Positions 27,414 through 36,024 of a stretch of 64,000 nucleotides of DNA are shown one piece after another. The DNA is from Brevibacillus choshinensis (GTDB taxonomy: Bacteria > Bacillota > Bacilli > Brevibacillales > Brevibacillaceae). Position 1 is the first letter of the stretch. Each line of letters starts with the position of its first letter. The DNA lies in assembly GCF_001420695.1 (NCBI RefSeq), contig NZ_LJJB01000013.1:1581731-1645730 (forward strand). Reading direction: 5' to 3'. Position numbers and translations under genes: made by a program. Below the pieces are notes generated by a model. It ran no database searches, was not told the origin of the DNA, and saw only the letters and a program-made list of their open reading frames with translations.

Positions 27414-28125
27414 GTACGTCTCCTCCCAATCTTTTCAGCATTTCTTGATACGCTTCTTCTACGTTGCCCAAATCACGGCGGAAGCGGTCTTTATCCAGCT
27501 TTTCGTTTGTTTCGGAGTCCCAGAACCGGCACGTGTCCGGCGATATTTCATCGGCGAGGAGAATTTCCCCGTCCGCAGTTTTGCCAAATTCCAATTTAAA
27601 ATCGACCAGTGTGATGTTGCGCTCCCGCAAGTATGGACGCAGTACTTCATTAACTGCCAAGCCCATGCGCTCCAGAGTCGCCTGATCACTTTCGCTCGCA
27701 ATCCCCAACACTTTGATGTGGGAGGCATTTACCAGCGGATCCCCCAAAGCATCGTCCTTGTAGTAGAACTCGACAACAGGCTGTGGGAGGACTGTTCCTT
27801 CTTCCATACCCAGTCGTTTTGCCAATGATCCTGCTGCGATATTACGGACGACTACTTCCAACGGGATAATTTCCACTTTGCGAACGACCTGCTCAGTGGC
27901 TGACAACAGGCGAATGAAATGGTTGTCGATCCCACGCTCTTTTAGCATGGTGAAAAAGATAGCAGTAATCCGGTTGTTCAGTTCACCTTTACCCGTGATT
28001 TGCGCTCTTTTCTCTCCGTTAAATGCTGTTGCGTCGTCTTTATACTCCACCCAGTACTGATCAGGCGTCGATGTCCGATAAATACGTTTCGCCTTACCTT
28101 CGTAGAGTTGTTCCTGTTTTTCCAC
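27406..28125 (-). CDS. purC: SAICAR synthetase
   Basis: About 239 residues. GTG 28125 is chosen because AAGGTGG lies 8 bases upstream and the product then begins [17 protein letters not shown] like other PurC; GTG 28137 is open too. Signatures: [32 protein letters not shown] and SPDTCRFWD near the catalytic site. It ligates aspartate to CAIR. It is the first gene of the block with its own PurR-type promoter, whereas in B. subtilis purC follows purB directly. Confidence 0.97.
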   Translation of the reverse strand: MEKQEQLYEGKAKRIYRTSTPDQYWVEYKDDATAFNGEKRAQITGKGELNNRITAIFFTMLKERGIDNHFIRLLSATEQVVRKVEIIPLEVVVRNIAAGSLAKRLGMEEGTVLPQPVVEFYYKDDALGDPLVNASHIKVLGIASESDQATLERMGLAVNEVLRPYLRERNITLVDFKLEFGKTADGEILLADEISPDTCRFWDSETNEKLDKDRFRRDLGNVEEAYQEMLKRLGGDVHV

Positions 28126-28171
28126 TGTAGGAGCCACCTTCCCAGCTAAAAAGGTTGAGTTTCTATTAATT

Positions 28172-28218
28172 CACGAACGATTCAACTACATTAAAACACA
28201 ATCATACGCATTTATCAA
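28172..28218 (-). promoter_or_regulatory. purC: purC promoter with half PurBox
   Basis: Minus strand: TTGATA (28218-28213), 17-base spacer, TTTAAT (28195-28190), 11 bases, GTTCGTG (28178-28172). The same elements with the same gaps precede purH. Confidence 0.65.
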
Positions 28219-28245
28219 CGAAAAATACGTGAATGACGTTCGACA

Positions 28246-28258
28246 ATAGTTCGGAAAT
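28246..28258 (-). promoter_or_regulatory. PurBox (PurR binding site), perfect consensus match
   Basis: Minus strand ATTTCCGAACTAT fits the PurR consensus AWWWCCGAACWWT at all 13 positions. It is about 28 bases upstream of the purC -35 box. A second CGAAC lies immediately downstream (TGTCGAACGTC). PurR represses pur genes when PRPP is low. Confidence 0.75.
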
Positions 28259-28284
28259 TGCTAGTAATTTTAGGATCCCCTCTA

Positions 28285-28302
28285 TGTAAACATTCGTTTA
28301 CA
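28285..28302. promoter_or_regulatory. Perfect operator-like palindrome TGTAAAC-N4-GTTTACA
   Basis: Two perfect 7-bp arms separated by ATTC, in the divergent region between purC and the alcohol dehydrogenase gene. The size suits a TetR- or LacI-type dimer. The spacing (18 bp) differs from the CcpA cre site. Confidence 0.5.
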
Positions 28303-28343
28303 AACCATCCACACCAGCTTTACATTTTTTCTTTACAATAGAA

Positions 28344-28365
28344 CGAATGTCTAGGTACACATTCG
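28344..28365. promoter_or_regulatory. Second operator-like palindrome CGAATGT-N8-ACATTCG
   Basis: Perfect 7-bp arms. The core ACGAATGT also occurs inside the first palindrome 50 bases away, so one regulator may bind both. It lies just after a TACAAT box (28334-28339) on the plus strand, where it would block start of a rightward transcript. Confidence 0.45.
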
Positions 28366-28444
28366 AATGGTCGGCGTTAATCCACCCCATTGATAACGTA
28401 ACCAGCAGATCGCGCGCTATTCTCGTCATTTTGGCACAGGAATG

Positions 28445-28472
28445 GGAGCCTCTAATAATGGGCTCCTTTTTT
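28445..28472 (+). terminator. Terminator in the leader of the alcohol dehydrogenase gene
   Basis: GGAGCC-N10-GGCTCC followed by TTTTTT on the plus strand, 57 bases before the ATG at 28530. Transcripts started near 28345 would end here unless read-through is allowed, so it may be an attenuator or the end of a short RNA. Confidence 0.7.
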
Positions 28473-28529
28473 GTTCATGTGTTACACTGATTTAGGTGCA
28501 ACCTATATGGAAAGAAGGAAGGTATTCAG

Positions 28530-29729
28530 ATGTTTCCCTTTGAGGTATCTTTTCCTACCCACATCTACTTTGGCGTTGGCGAACTAAGGCGTTTGGGCCA
28601 GGCTGCGAAGACATTGGGAAAAAAGGCGTTGCTCGTCACGGGAGGCAATGCTGCAAAGCGCACAGGACTACTCGATCGTGTGCAGGCGCTCTTGCAGGAA
28701 GCGGAAGTAGAAAGCATTCTTTTTGACAAAATCGAACCCAATCCGCGTACGGCTACCGTAGACGACGGAGCAACTCTCGCTCGTCAGCATGCGTGCGACT
28801 TTGTGCTGGCCGTTGGTGGTGGGTCCGTTATGGACGCTTCCAAGGCGATTGCTGCGGCTGCACAGTCTGGCCGTCCGATCTATGACTATATGCGCGGCAA
28901 CCCAAGCGGCACGGGTAAAGTGCTCGTCCCTGTACAAGAGGCTTTGCCATTAATGACCGTCCCCACCGTTGCTGCAACTGGCTCTGAAGCCAATAACATC
29001 AGCGTGCTGACTCACTGGGACACTCACGAAAAGTCATCCATCAACGGGCCGGCTCTCTATCCAAAAATAGCGATACTCGATCCGTCGATCACGTATACCG
29101 TTCCCGCTCGCGTCACGGCCGAGGCTTGCGCGGACATTTTCTCTCATTTATTTGAAAGCTATCTGATCAGTGCAGAGGGTGCGCTTGTGCAAGACGGTGT
29201 GTCAGAGACACTCATCCGTCTGGTTGTAGAACACTCACTCACAGCCATCGAGCAACCTGACAACGAAGAAGCCCGCTCCACCCTGCTGTGGGTCAGCACA
29301 TTAGGCATCAGTCCGTTTGCCAATGCGGGTCGAGGAGCAGGAATGCCTTTGCACGGAGTCGAGCATCCTTTGAGCGGTATCTACGATATGGCGCACGGTC
29401 GCGGACTCGCGATTTTGTCACTTCCTTATTTTAAACAGGTGATTCTGGAAGATCGCCCCGAACGACTGGCTCGCATGGGACGGCATTGTTTTGGGGTCAC
29501 GGAAGAAGATGACCGGACTGCAGCTGAGGCTACGATCGAAGCGGTGAAAAACTGGTACGAACGCATGGGAATTACGGAGCGTCTCTCTGATTTTGGAGTC
29601 ACGCGTGATGATCTGGCAGGCATGGCACAAGAGGCTGTGACCATTGGCGGACGCGGTGTCGGACATTTGCCCAGCTCTCGTAAACTGAATGCAGAAGACA
29701 TCGTAAAGATCTACGAAGCCTGCTTATAA
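28530..29729 (+). CDS. Iron-containing alcohol dehydrogenase (NADH/NADPH-dependent butanol dehydrogenase type)
   Basis: 399 residues of the group III Fe-ADH fold. The Rossmann half includes LGKKALLVTGGNAAKRTG and the nucleotide loop VGGGSVMDASKAIA. The metal site is seen in ACADIFSHLFESYL (Asp, His) and GMPLHGVEHPLSGIYDMAHGRGLA (His residues). YugJ/BDH-like proteins reduce aldehydes to alcohols. AAGAAGGAAGG precedes the ATG. The upstream region has two palindromes and a terminator hairpin, so expression is probably tightly controlled. Substrate not determinable. Confidence 0.92.
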   Translation: MFPFEVSFPTHIYFGVGELRRLGQAAKTLGKKALLVTGGNAAKRTGLLDRVQALLQEAEVESILFDKIEPNPRTATVDDGATLARQHACDFVLAVGGGSVMDASKAIAAAAQSGRPIYDYMRGNPSGTGKVLVPVQEALPLMTVPTVAATGSEANNISVLTHWDTHEKSSINGPALYPKIAILDPSITYTVPARVTAEACADIFSHLFESYLISAEGALVQDGVSETLIRLVVEHSLTAIEQPDNEEARSTLLWVSTLGISPFANAGRGAGMPLHGVEHPLSGIYDMAHGRGLAILSLPYFKQVILEDRPERLARMGRHCFGVTEEDDRTAAEATIEAVKNWYERMGITERLSDFGVTRDDLAGMAQEAVTIGGRGVGHLPSSRKLNAEDIVKIYEACL

Positions 29730-29815
29730 GGCTTTGCATATACACTGGCAGACTCCCTTAAAATTGTGCAATAATATATCTAATAAAAAAATTTTTACTA
29801 TGGAGGTTGCGAAAC

Positions 29816-30931
29816 ATGGCAGATCCACGGATTAATGAATTAGCTAGCCGTCTTGTCCGCTACTCGCTCAATCTGCAAAAAGGAGAAAAGGTCCTGATCG
29901 AAAACACAGGCCTGCAACCTGAATTGGTTCGTGCTCTCGTACGCGAATCCTTTGCCGTAGGCGCCCTTCCTCTCGTCACCCTAAAAGACCAAGAAGTAAA
30001 TCGCGCCTTGTACCAAGGAACAAGCGAAGAGCATATGGCATTGATGGCCAAATTTGAATACGACCGCATGAAAGACATGGATGCGTACATCGCCGTGCGC
30101 GCTTATGACAACATCAATGAATACGCTGACGTGCCTGAAGACAAAATGGGCATCTACTCACGCGTTCTGTACCAGCCTGTACATACAAATGAGCGTGTAC
30201 CAAACAAGCGCTGGGTCGTTCTGCGCTATCCGAACAAATCGATGGCACAGCTGTCCAGTATGAGCCTGGAGGGCTTCGAGGACTTCTATTTCTCCGTCTG
30301 CAACCTGGACTATGCCAAGATGTCCAATGCAATGACGCCGCTGAAAGAACTGATGGAACGTACTGATCGCGTACGCATCGTTGGCCCGAAAACCGACCTG
30401 CGCTTCTCCATTAAAGGAATCAACGCGATCAAATGCGATGGCAAACGCAACATTCCTGACGGAGAAGTTTACACGGCACCTGTTCGTGATTCCGTCGAAG
30501 GGACCATCTTCTACAACGCTGCGACCAACTACAACGGCATTTCCTTTACCGATGTTCAATTCACGTTTAAAGAAGGAAAAATTGTAGAAGCTACCAGCTC
30601 CAACACCAAAGCCTTGAACGACATTCTCGATACCGACGAGGGTGCTCGCTACATCGGGGAATTTGCGATCGGCTTCAACCCGCACATCCTGCATCCGATG
30701 CTCGACATCCTGTTTGATGAAAAAATCGCCGGCAGCTTCCACTTCACGCCGGGGAATGCTTACACGGTGGCAGACAACGGCAACCGCTCCTCTGTCCATT
30801 GGGATTTGGTGCAAATCCAGCGTCCTGAATACGGCGGCGGCGAAATCTGGTTCGACGATGTACTGATCCGCAAAGACGGCCGTTTTGTCTTGCCAGAGCT
30901 CGAAGGATTGAACCCGGAGAATCTGGTGTAG
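29816..30931 (+). CDS. M29 family metallo-aminopeptidase (AmpS/PepS-like)
   Basis: About 371 residues from ATG 29816 (TGGAGG 8 bases upstream). The thermophilic-aminopeptidase family is recognised by RYSLNLQKGEKVLIENTGLQ, by GEVYTAPVRDSVEGTIFYN with a metal Glu, and by the C-terminal GSFHFTPGNAY and RSSVHWDLV segments that hold the metal His, Tyr and HxD ligands. A cytoplasmic dimer that trims N-terminal residues from peptides. 86 bases after the alcohol dehydrogenase and followed by a terminator. Confidence 0.93.
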   Translation: MADPRINELASRLVRYSLNLQKGEKVLIENTGLQPELVRALVRESFAVGALPLVTLKDQEVNRALYQGTSEEHMALMAKFEYDRMKDMDAYIAVRAYDNINEYADVPEDKMGIYSRVLYQPVHTNERVPNKRWVVLRYPNKSMAQLSSMSLEGFEDFYFSVCNLDYAKMSNAMTPLKELMERTDRVRIVGPKTDLRFSIKGINAIKCDGKRNIPDGEVYTAPVRDSVEGTIFYNAATNYNGISFTDVQFTFKEGKIVEATSSNTKALNDILDTDEGARYIGEFAIGFNPHILHPMLDILFDEKIAGSFHFTPGNAYTVADNGNRSSVHWDLVQIQRPEYGGGEIWFDDVLIRKDGRFVLPELEGLNPENLV

Positions 30932-30950
30932 ATCGAACAATAACAGAATG

Positions 30951-31003
30951 AAAAGGGGCAATCCCATACGTCTCGTGTAGACGGAGGGATTTGCCCCATT
31001 TTT
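30951..31003. terminator. Bidirectional terminator between aminopeptidase and DUF169 genes
   Basis: GGGGCAATCCC pairs with GGGATTTGCCCC around a 20-base loop; ATTTTTATG follows on the plus side and CCTTTTC on the minus side. Confidence 0.75.
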
Positions 31004-31043
31004 ATGAAACGTTGGTACCAGCGGGTAAATAAACGCTTTCCCC

Positions 31044-31838
31044 CTACGAGGACAGCTCTTTGTCCTTCGCTTCCCCAAACATACCCGCCAGCTTTTGATA
31101 GGTAGGAGGAAATTCTGCCTGATAGCGTAGGAAGGATGGGATCGGATAGCGTACGCCGCCTTTTTGTGTGCCTGCCAGCCCTTCTACGAGCTCTGCCGCA
31201 TCGCGGAAATGGAAGCTAAAGGCCATCTCGTGATCTTGTGTTTGCGCGAACAGCCTATCGCCATAACAGGGAACGATGACTTGCGGTTCACCGGTTTGCA
31301 GAGGCTTGATCGCGATGTCAGCACAGTCTGCCCGGCTGGAGAATGTAGATGGGATCGAACCGCCCCGCTTGTACAGCATTCCTGCGACCAGCCTCATGAC
31401 TTGCGCCGAATTTCCGTAAATGACGACGACATCCGGGTCTACCTCCGCTCGCTCCAGAGGAAACGATACGTAATACCCGCTCTCTTCAGCAGATAGCTTG
31501 GGAACGTCCTGCTCGCTCTTTGCCCCTGTTTCCAGTGAGTCGGTGTACATGCCACAGGCCAGATTTCCTTCTGAATAAAAAGGCAGCTGCTCTTCGTACC
31601 CAAATGCCACTTGGGCGATGGGACAGGAAAGGTCCGCTCCATTCATGGCAATACTCCAGCCATAGCGGCGGGAAAAACCAACGGCTTGGCAAATGGTGAT
31701 CTGGTAGCCTAGATCGCGCGAAGGTAGCTTTACCTTTGCAGGTAGATTGGCCTCATCCTTCACGATTTTGACGCCAACTGGAAATGTCTCCGTTCTCACA
31801 TAGGTTTGAATGGCTTGGCTCAATTCTTTTGCATTCAT
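31044..31838 (-). CDS. DUF169 family protein
   Basis: 264 residues matching the DUF169 pattern: TFPVGVKIVKDE near the start, a Cys in TICQAVGFSRRYGW, SCPIAQVAFGY, LACGMY, and a final Cys in VIVPCYGDRLFA. The conserved cysteines suggest a metal or cluster site, but no function is established for the family. AAAGGGGG precedes ATG 31838. It is a single gene, convergent with the aminopeptidase. Confidence 0.8.
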   Translation of the reverse strand: MNAKELSQAIQTYVRTETFPVGVKIVKDEANLPAKVKLPSRDLGYQITICQAVGFSRRYGWSIAMNGADLSCPIAQVAFGYEEQLPFYSEGNLACGMYTDSLETGAKSEQDVPKLSAEESGYYVSFPLERAEVDPDVVVIYGNSAQVMRLVAGMLYKRGGSIPSTFSSRADCADIAIKPLQTGEPQVIVPCYGDRLFAQTQDHEMAFSFHFRDAAELVEGLAGTQKGGVRYPIPSFLRYQAEFPPTYQKLAGMFGEAKDKELSS

Positions 31839-32228
31839 GCCCGTTCCCCCTTTTGAAAATGGATGTACTCTGAATCTTTCGTCTTTTCAGTTGGAAATTC
31901 CTTTCTCAGCTACAAATACAAAGGTAGGTAACGATTGCACGTTCTCGATTCGCGTCGAGCTCGTCCTGGTAATTCGCGAATATCATCTGGCGTCAGTAGC
32001 GTCCGTACATTGGCAAGGCTGTTGGCTTTAAAGCATATTCTCCCCTCGATGATTCTTTCCTTCATCTTCTTCTCACAGTCTCTCACACCATTGCCGCCAG
32101 ACTCTTTGTTTTCCCACCCACATTCAAGCTTACAACTTCGTAAGGTACTGGAAAGGAAAATCGATTTCGAGTTGACGCAATCCTTGCTACTATAGAACAT
32201 GACTTCAAGGAACATACGGAGGGTACGG
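31839..32228. other. 390-base intergenic region between divergent genes
   Basis: It separates the DUF169 gene (-) from a lipoprotein gene (+) and must hold both promoters, but no convincing -35/-10 pair was found. A TTGACG (near 32173) is followed by a TATAGA-like box only 13 bases away, too close for sigma-A. A 129-codon minus-strand frame crosses it but starts inside the lipoprotein gene and lacks family features. Confidence 0.4.
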
Positions 32229-32825
32229 ATGAAGAAATATGCGTGGATCCAGGGGCTCTTGCTCCTGTTTGTTGCTGTGCTCAGCGGCTGCAACCCCATT
32301 ACTGCTTCCCCTGAGCAGGTACAAGGGCTGACAAAAGAAGAAGCGGCTCAAATTGCTTCAGCCGCTGTCAGACAATACTATCACGTTGAAGTGAACACTA
32401 CCGATCGGGTCATCACACTGGATGATCCCGCAAAACTCGTGGAAGCGACCACAGGAGAGCCGATTTTCAGAGGCATTCCTGTCCACGTCGTTATGAACCG
32501 TGAACCTCAAGTGGGTGAAGTCTCTGCCTTCCACGCCATAATCGACCCGAAGTCCAAGCAAGCGCTCTCAGTGTCCATCGATTTTGCTGGGCAAAATGGA
32601 CAGCAAACGGCAAAAACCTTGACAGAGGCCGATCTTGAAAAGGCCGCATCGGAGTTTATCCGTACCCAAAAGCTACTCACCCCCACCGCCTTTCAGCTGG
32701 TTAAGGCATCCTATGCCAATCCTGATGATCTCAAACGCTATTTTTACTATTCGGACGGACTCAAAGCGATTGCCATCGGAGTAGATACCCAGCTGCAGCA
32801 AGTGGTGACCTTTACCTATATTTAA
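32229..32825 (+). CDS. Lipoprotein of unknown function
   Basis: 198 residues from ATG 32229 (CGGAGGGTACGG upstream). The signal peptide has lipobox AVLSGC with Cys near residue 20, so it is anchored outside the membrane. The mature part contains two similar alpha/beta stretches (LTKEEAAQIASAAVRQYYHVE and LEKAASEFIRTQKLLTP), resembling PepSY-like or YpmB-like modules, but no family is claimed. It is convergent with the Tad cluster and shares a terminator with it. Confidence 0.7.
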   Translation: MKKYAWIQGLLLLFVAVLSGCNPITASPEQVQGLTKEEAAQIASAAVRQYYHVEVNTTDRVITLDDPAKLVEATTGEPIFRGIPVHVVMNREPQVGEVSAFHAIIDPKSKQALSVSIDFAGQNGQQTAKTLTEADLEKAASEFIRTQKLLTPTAFQLVKASYANPDDLKRYFYYSDGLKAIAIGVDTQLQQVVTFTYI

Positions 32826-32861
32826 GATTAGAAAACGTGGCTACGCCAATCCTATGGCGAA

Positions 32862-32894
32862 AACAGCGGGACATCAATTCCCGCTGTATTTTTG
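32862..32894. terminator. Terminator shared by lipoprotein gene and Tad cluster
   Basis: ACAGCGGGA-N7-TCCCGCTGT followed by ATTTTT on the plus strand. The stem overlaps the stop codon of the last minus-strand gene. Confidence 0.7.
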
Positions 32895-34184
32895 TTCGAT
32901 CTCCACTTTCATTTCTTGATAGGTCTTATTGGTGAGGTGAACTAAATAATCAGTCAGCTCTTCTTTCGCTTGGGTGGCCAACGCCTCTCTGGTTGCACGT
33001 TGCTGCATGAGGAAGCCTTTCGCCTCATTCCCGATTTTCCCTGTCATGGCTAAATAGTCAATCGCTGCTCCGATGTTCAAGCTCTCTCGCCAATTTTTCT
33101 CATACCAATCGCGGTCATACGCATCAATCCACTTTCTGCGGTCTTTGAGCACCGCATCTGCTTCCGTCAGCGCGTCCCGTTTCCATTGCTCCCACTTTTC
33201 GGCGATTTCCTTGGCTCGTTCCAGCTCCTGTCGGAATTGATCGCGATTGGTTACGTTGGCGTACAATCCTTCCGACGCCTGCGCGATTTCCTTTAGCTGC
33301 TTTTGGCCTTGTGCATCCACATCAAAACCAATCACATTGAGCAACGGCATGATGTCTGACTCGGACAGCTTTTTTGCCACTTCGACCGGATCTCCTCCGC
33401 AAGTCTCGATACCGTCGCTGACCAAGTAAATCACATTTGTATTTTTGTCTGCCGGAAACGCGGACAGATCTTCCTGAGCTTTTTGCAAAGAATACGCAAT
33501 CGACGTCCAGCCGGATGGTTCAAATAATCCCAATGCTTCATTCAGTTTTTTCGCATGGTAGGTTTGCAGGGGGTAGACGATCTCACTGCTACTGCAAGAT
33601 CGCTGTTTGTCCGCATCGGACCCACTCCCCAGATGACCGTATACGCGTAAAGATACCTTGGCCTCTTCAGGCAGGGATTCGGCAAATTCTTTGATTGCTT
33701 CCTTTGCCAGCTCCATCTTCGTTTTTTCACCGATTTTCTCCCCCATACTCCCGCTCGCATCCAGAATGATTTCTACGTTAAAGTGCTCACGGAATTGGAA
33801 GCGCGCGTCCCCTACATCGGGACTCCCGAACGACGCCATCTTCCACCGGTCTACTACCATCTGCGGACTGAGGTAATCCTCTGAGAACAGCTTCAGCAAT
33901 TCCGACCAGTACACTCTCAACAACGTTTCATTCATGCCGTCCAGGAGAGGAGGCAATTCATCGAGAATTTGTGCGATTTTGTCATGATGGGGATACTGCG
34001 GCTGGTAGAACGGAATACCAGAGAGCGGACCAGGAGTGGCGACAATCAACTCCTGCGCAGTCTGGGGAAGCTGTGTTTGGGGAGCGGAAATCACAGAGCC
34101 TGCTGCTCCCAGCGAACAGCCTGTGAGCAAGAGAGACACGAGCATTCCTCCTAGGATACGTTGCCATCTGCGCTTCCTTTCCAT
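32874..34184 (-). CDS. VWA-domain lipoprotein, second copy, end of Tad cluster
   Basis: About 436 residues from ATG 34184 (GAGGAGG 8 bases upstream). Lipobox LLTGC places it outside the membrane. The von Willebrand A domain begins at FNVEIILDASGSMG, an intact DxSxS MIDAS metal site, and runs through VIYLVSDGIETCGGDPVEVA; the last 120 residues are helical and charged. It is a paralogue of the VWA protein at 38080-39516, with closely similar VWA cores. VWA proteins in Tad systems may help surface adhesion or pilus tip assembly; that role is inferred from position. Confidence 0.88.
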   Translation of the reverse strand: MERKRRWQRILGGMLVSLLLTGCSLGAAGSVISAPQTQLPQTAQELIVATPGPLSGIPFYQPQYPHHDKIAQILDELPPLLDGMNETLLRVYWSELLKLFSEDYLSPQMVVDRWKMASFGSPDVGDARFQFREHFNVEIILDASGSMGEKIGEKTKMELAKEAIKEFAESLPEEAKVSLRVYGHLGSGSDADKQRSCSSSEIVYPLQTYHAKKLNEALGLFEPSGWTSIAYSLQKAQEDLSAFPADKNTNVIYLVSDGIETCGGDPVEVAKKLSESDIMPLLNVIGFDVDAQGQKQLKEIAQASEGLYANVTNRDQFRQELERAKEIAEKWEQWKRDALTEADAVLKDRRKWIDAYDRDWYEKNWRESLNIGAAIDYLAMTGKIGNEAKGFLMQQRATREALATQAKEELTDYLVHLTNKTYQEMKVEIEQKYSGN

Positions 34185-34216
34185 CTGTACCGCCTCCTCA
34201 GAGCTTGATGCATGCG

Positions 34217-34900
34217 TCACCAGTCTTCTCCCTCTGAAAATACGTGAGGAAGCTGCTTCCAGCCTGTCACCTTGACGAAGCCAATCGTCCTGCTTTTTCC
34301 TGTCTGGTAGATTTGTTCGGCATGCTTTGGCATAAAATCCATCCCGAATGTCTTACTTTCATATCGGACCGAGGTCCTCACTTCGATACGGTCCTCTCCA
34401 TTAAACAACTTGATGGATGAACCACTGAGCGTGCTCTTGTTGCTCGCGAGAATGTCCGTGACGACGCCAGGAATCTCAGAAGAAGCCTGATCCAGTCCTA
34501 CCACGACGTGCGTCAGTAAATCCGGATATACAGGAATCGCGAAGAGCAATACACGATCGATCGCCTCGAATTGCACTTCACTCGATGACCAATCCGGATT
34601 GGCCGCTTCGATTGATTTCATCTCTTCTTCTACCAACGGCCAGATATAGACTGGGTCAATCCAATTCACAATGGAATGGTCATAAGAATGGATGGCTTCC
34701 TCGACTTCGTCGTAGATGACGTCAGTCGCCGCCAAGCTGGCTAGCTCAGCACTATTTGCCGCCATTTCTTTGTCGACAAAGACGGAAGAGAAATTAAAGA
34801 GAACCGTAAAAATCACCAAGAGCATGAAGAAAAAAACAGTCAACACGAGTATAGTCATATTGCCCCGCTCATTGCGCAAGAGCACGATCAACTGTCTCAT
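34217..34900 (-). CDS. TadG-like pilus-assembly protein
   Basis: 227 residues with the N-terminal Tad anchor (LRNERGNMTILVLTVFFFMLLVIFTVLF) followed by a long extracytoplasmic part. The NERG start and hydrophobic stretch resemble TadE/TadG-like proteins, but Glu at +5 after the Gly is missing, so prepilin peptidase processing is doubtful. Its start is directly next to the tadE stop. Confidence 0.7.
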   Translation of the reverse strand: MRQLIVLLRNERGNMTILVLTVFFFMLLVIFTVLFNFSSVFVDKEMAANSAELASLAATDVIYDEVEEAIHSYDHSIVNWIDPVYIWPLVEEEMKSIEAANPDWSSSEVQFEAIDRVLLFAIPVYPDLLTHVVVGLDQASSEIPGVVTDILASNKSTLSGSSIKLFNGEDRIEVRTSVRYESKTFGMDFMPKHAEQIYQTGKSRTIGFVKVTGWKQLPHVFSEGEDW

Positions 34901-35302
34901 CTAATGGATCACCCGTCCCCGAAGCTCTCTCGAAAATGAGATCACCCTGTCTTCTTCATCCATGTTACGTTTGATGAAATCCGGAAGAAAAAACAAATCC
35001 AGATGTACACCGACTTTAGCCGTAAAGTAACTGCCGTCACCGGAAATGCCTGAGCCACCGCCATTATAGGCGATTCCCCCGCCAGCGCTACCCACGATCT
35101 TTTGTGCAGCGTCCAGCGCCTCGATAGATTTTCCGGTGATGGCATACACCTTAGCTGCCTCATTCGCTGCTGACTGCGCGATGATCACCGCATACACACC
35201 CGTCAAAAACTGCCACAAAATCAGCAGGATTAAAAATACGAACGGCAGGATTCCGAGAAATTCTACGGTCGCAGAGCCTTTTTGGCCGTTTATCCTTCCC
35301 AT
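34901..35302 (-). CDS. TadE-like pseudopilin
   Basis: 133 residues from ATG 35302 (AGAGGAGC upstream). Contains the TadE signature GQKGSATVEFLGILPFVFLILLILW, where Gly is followed by Glu at +5 and Phe at +6, the prepilin peptidase motif. The C-terminal part (YITAKVGVHLDLFFLPDFI-like) is exported. It overlaps the upstream membrane protein gene by 13 bases. Confidence 0.85.
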   Translation of the reverse strand: MGRINGQKGSATVEFLGILPFVFLILLILWQFLTGVYAVIIAQSAANEAAKVYAITGKSIEALDAAQKIVGSAGGGIAYNGGGSGISGDGSYFTAKVGVHLDLFFLPDFIKRNMDEEDRVISFSRELRGRVIH

Positions 35303-35997
35303 GCTAGCTCCTCTTGTTTCCGTACCTGCTCCGTACTCCACTTACGGGTGTACAAGGTAAATAGTACTGAGATAAAGGGACAGAGCATGACATAGAGCAG
35401 CAGCTGCGTGAAAAAAACAGCCCCAAAGCTTGTCGTGATCGACGTTACCGAGAGCAAACCGATCATGGAAATTCCCCATTCGATCACACTCGTCAAAATG
35501 AGCAGACCGACAATCGGTACAAAATGCCTTTTGCCCAGCTCAAATGCGCTACGCAAGCATTGCCACGGCGTCTTTCCTTTCACTACAGCCACATACGGCG
35601 TGAGAAAAAACAAGATCAGGAGCAGCAGCCCTGGGACAACAAACAGGACCATACCGATACTAACCGCCAACACGTAGACTACCCCAAATAGAAACACGGA
35701 GATGCCTTGTTCGGCAAAAGCGCGAAAGGCCTGTCGCAGCGGTCTTTCCTCTCCTTCTAGATCGGTGATTACGTATTGGGCAAAGGGAACTTGGACGACC
35801 ATAAAGAACAACAGGAGCAAAAACAGATTGAAAAAGCTGGAGACGACCTTGGCTCCGGTGATCGCGGCTAAAAAACTCACATAATTGATGGTCATGTTGT
35901 GGACGATCATGAAGGGCAGTACAATGACAGCTGACAGCAACAACAGCGACTCAATATGCCGCGTATAAAAATGGAAACTTTCCTTCAGCGGATTCAT
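35290..35997 (-). CDS. Polytopic membrane protein of unknown function in Tad cluster
   Basis: 235 residues with about six membrane helices (around 15-38, 50-75, 95-125, 130-150, 165-190, 195-222) and a conserved-looking PWQCLRSAFELGKRHF loop, as in GlpQ-membrane-domain or YciC-like proteins. No function known. Its overlap with tadE indicates translation with the pilus genes. Confidence 0.65.
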   Translation of the reverse strand: MNPLKESFHFYTRHIESLLLLSAVIVLPFMIVHNMTINYVSFLAAITGAKVVSSFFNLFLLLLFFMVVQVPFAQYVITDLEGEERPLRQAFRAFAEQGISVFLFGVVYVLAVSIGMVLFVVPGLLLLILFFLTPYVAVVKGKTPWQCLRSAFELGKRHFVPIVGLLILTSVIEWGISMIGLLSVTSITTSFGAVFFTQLLLYVMLCPFISVLFTLYTRKWSTEQVRKQEELAWEG

Positions 35998-36024
35998 GCT
36001 TCTCCCCCTGTTCGTTGCACGTGT

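Noticed and set aside
28285-28302. CcpA cre site
   Set aside because: The arms resemble cre but the centre is 4 bases too long for the WTGNAARCGNWWWCA pattern.
31910-32299. 129-codon minus-strand frame in the DUF169-lipoprotein gap
   Set aside because: Starts inside the lipoprotein gene and the three minus-strand frames here look equally protein-like in short pieces; no family match or ribosome site decides for one.
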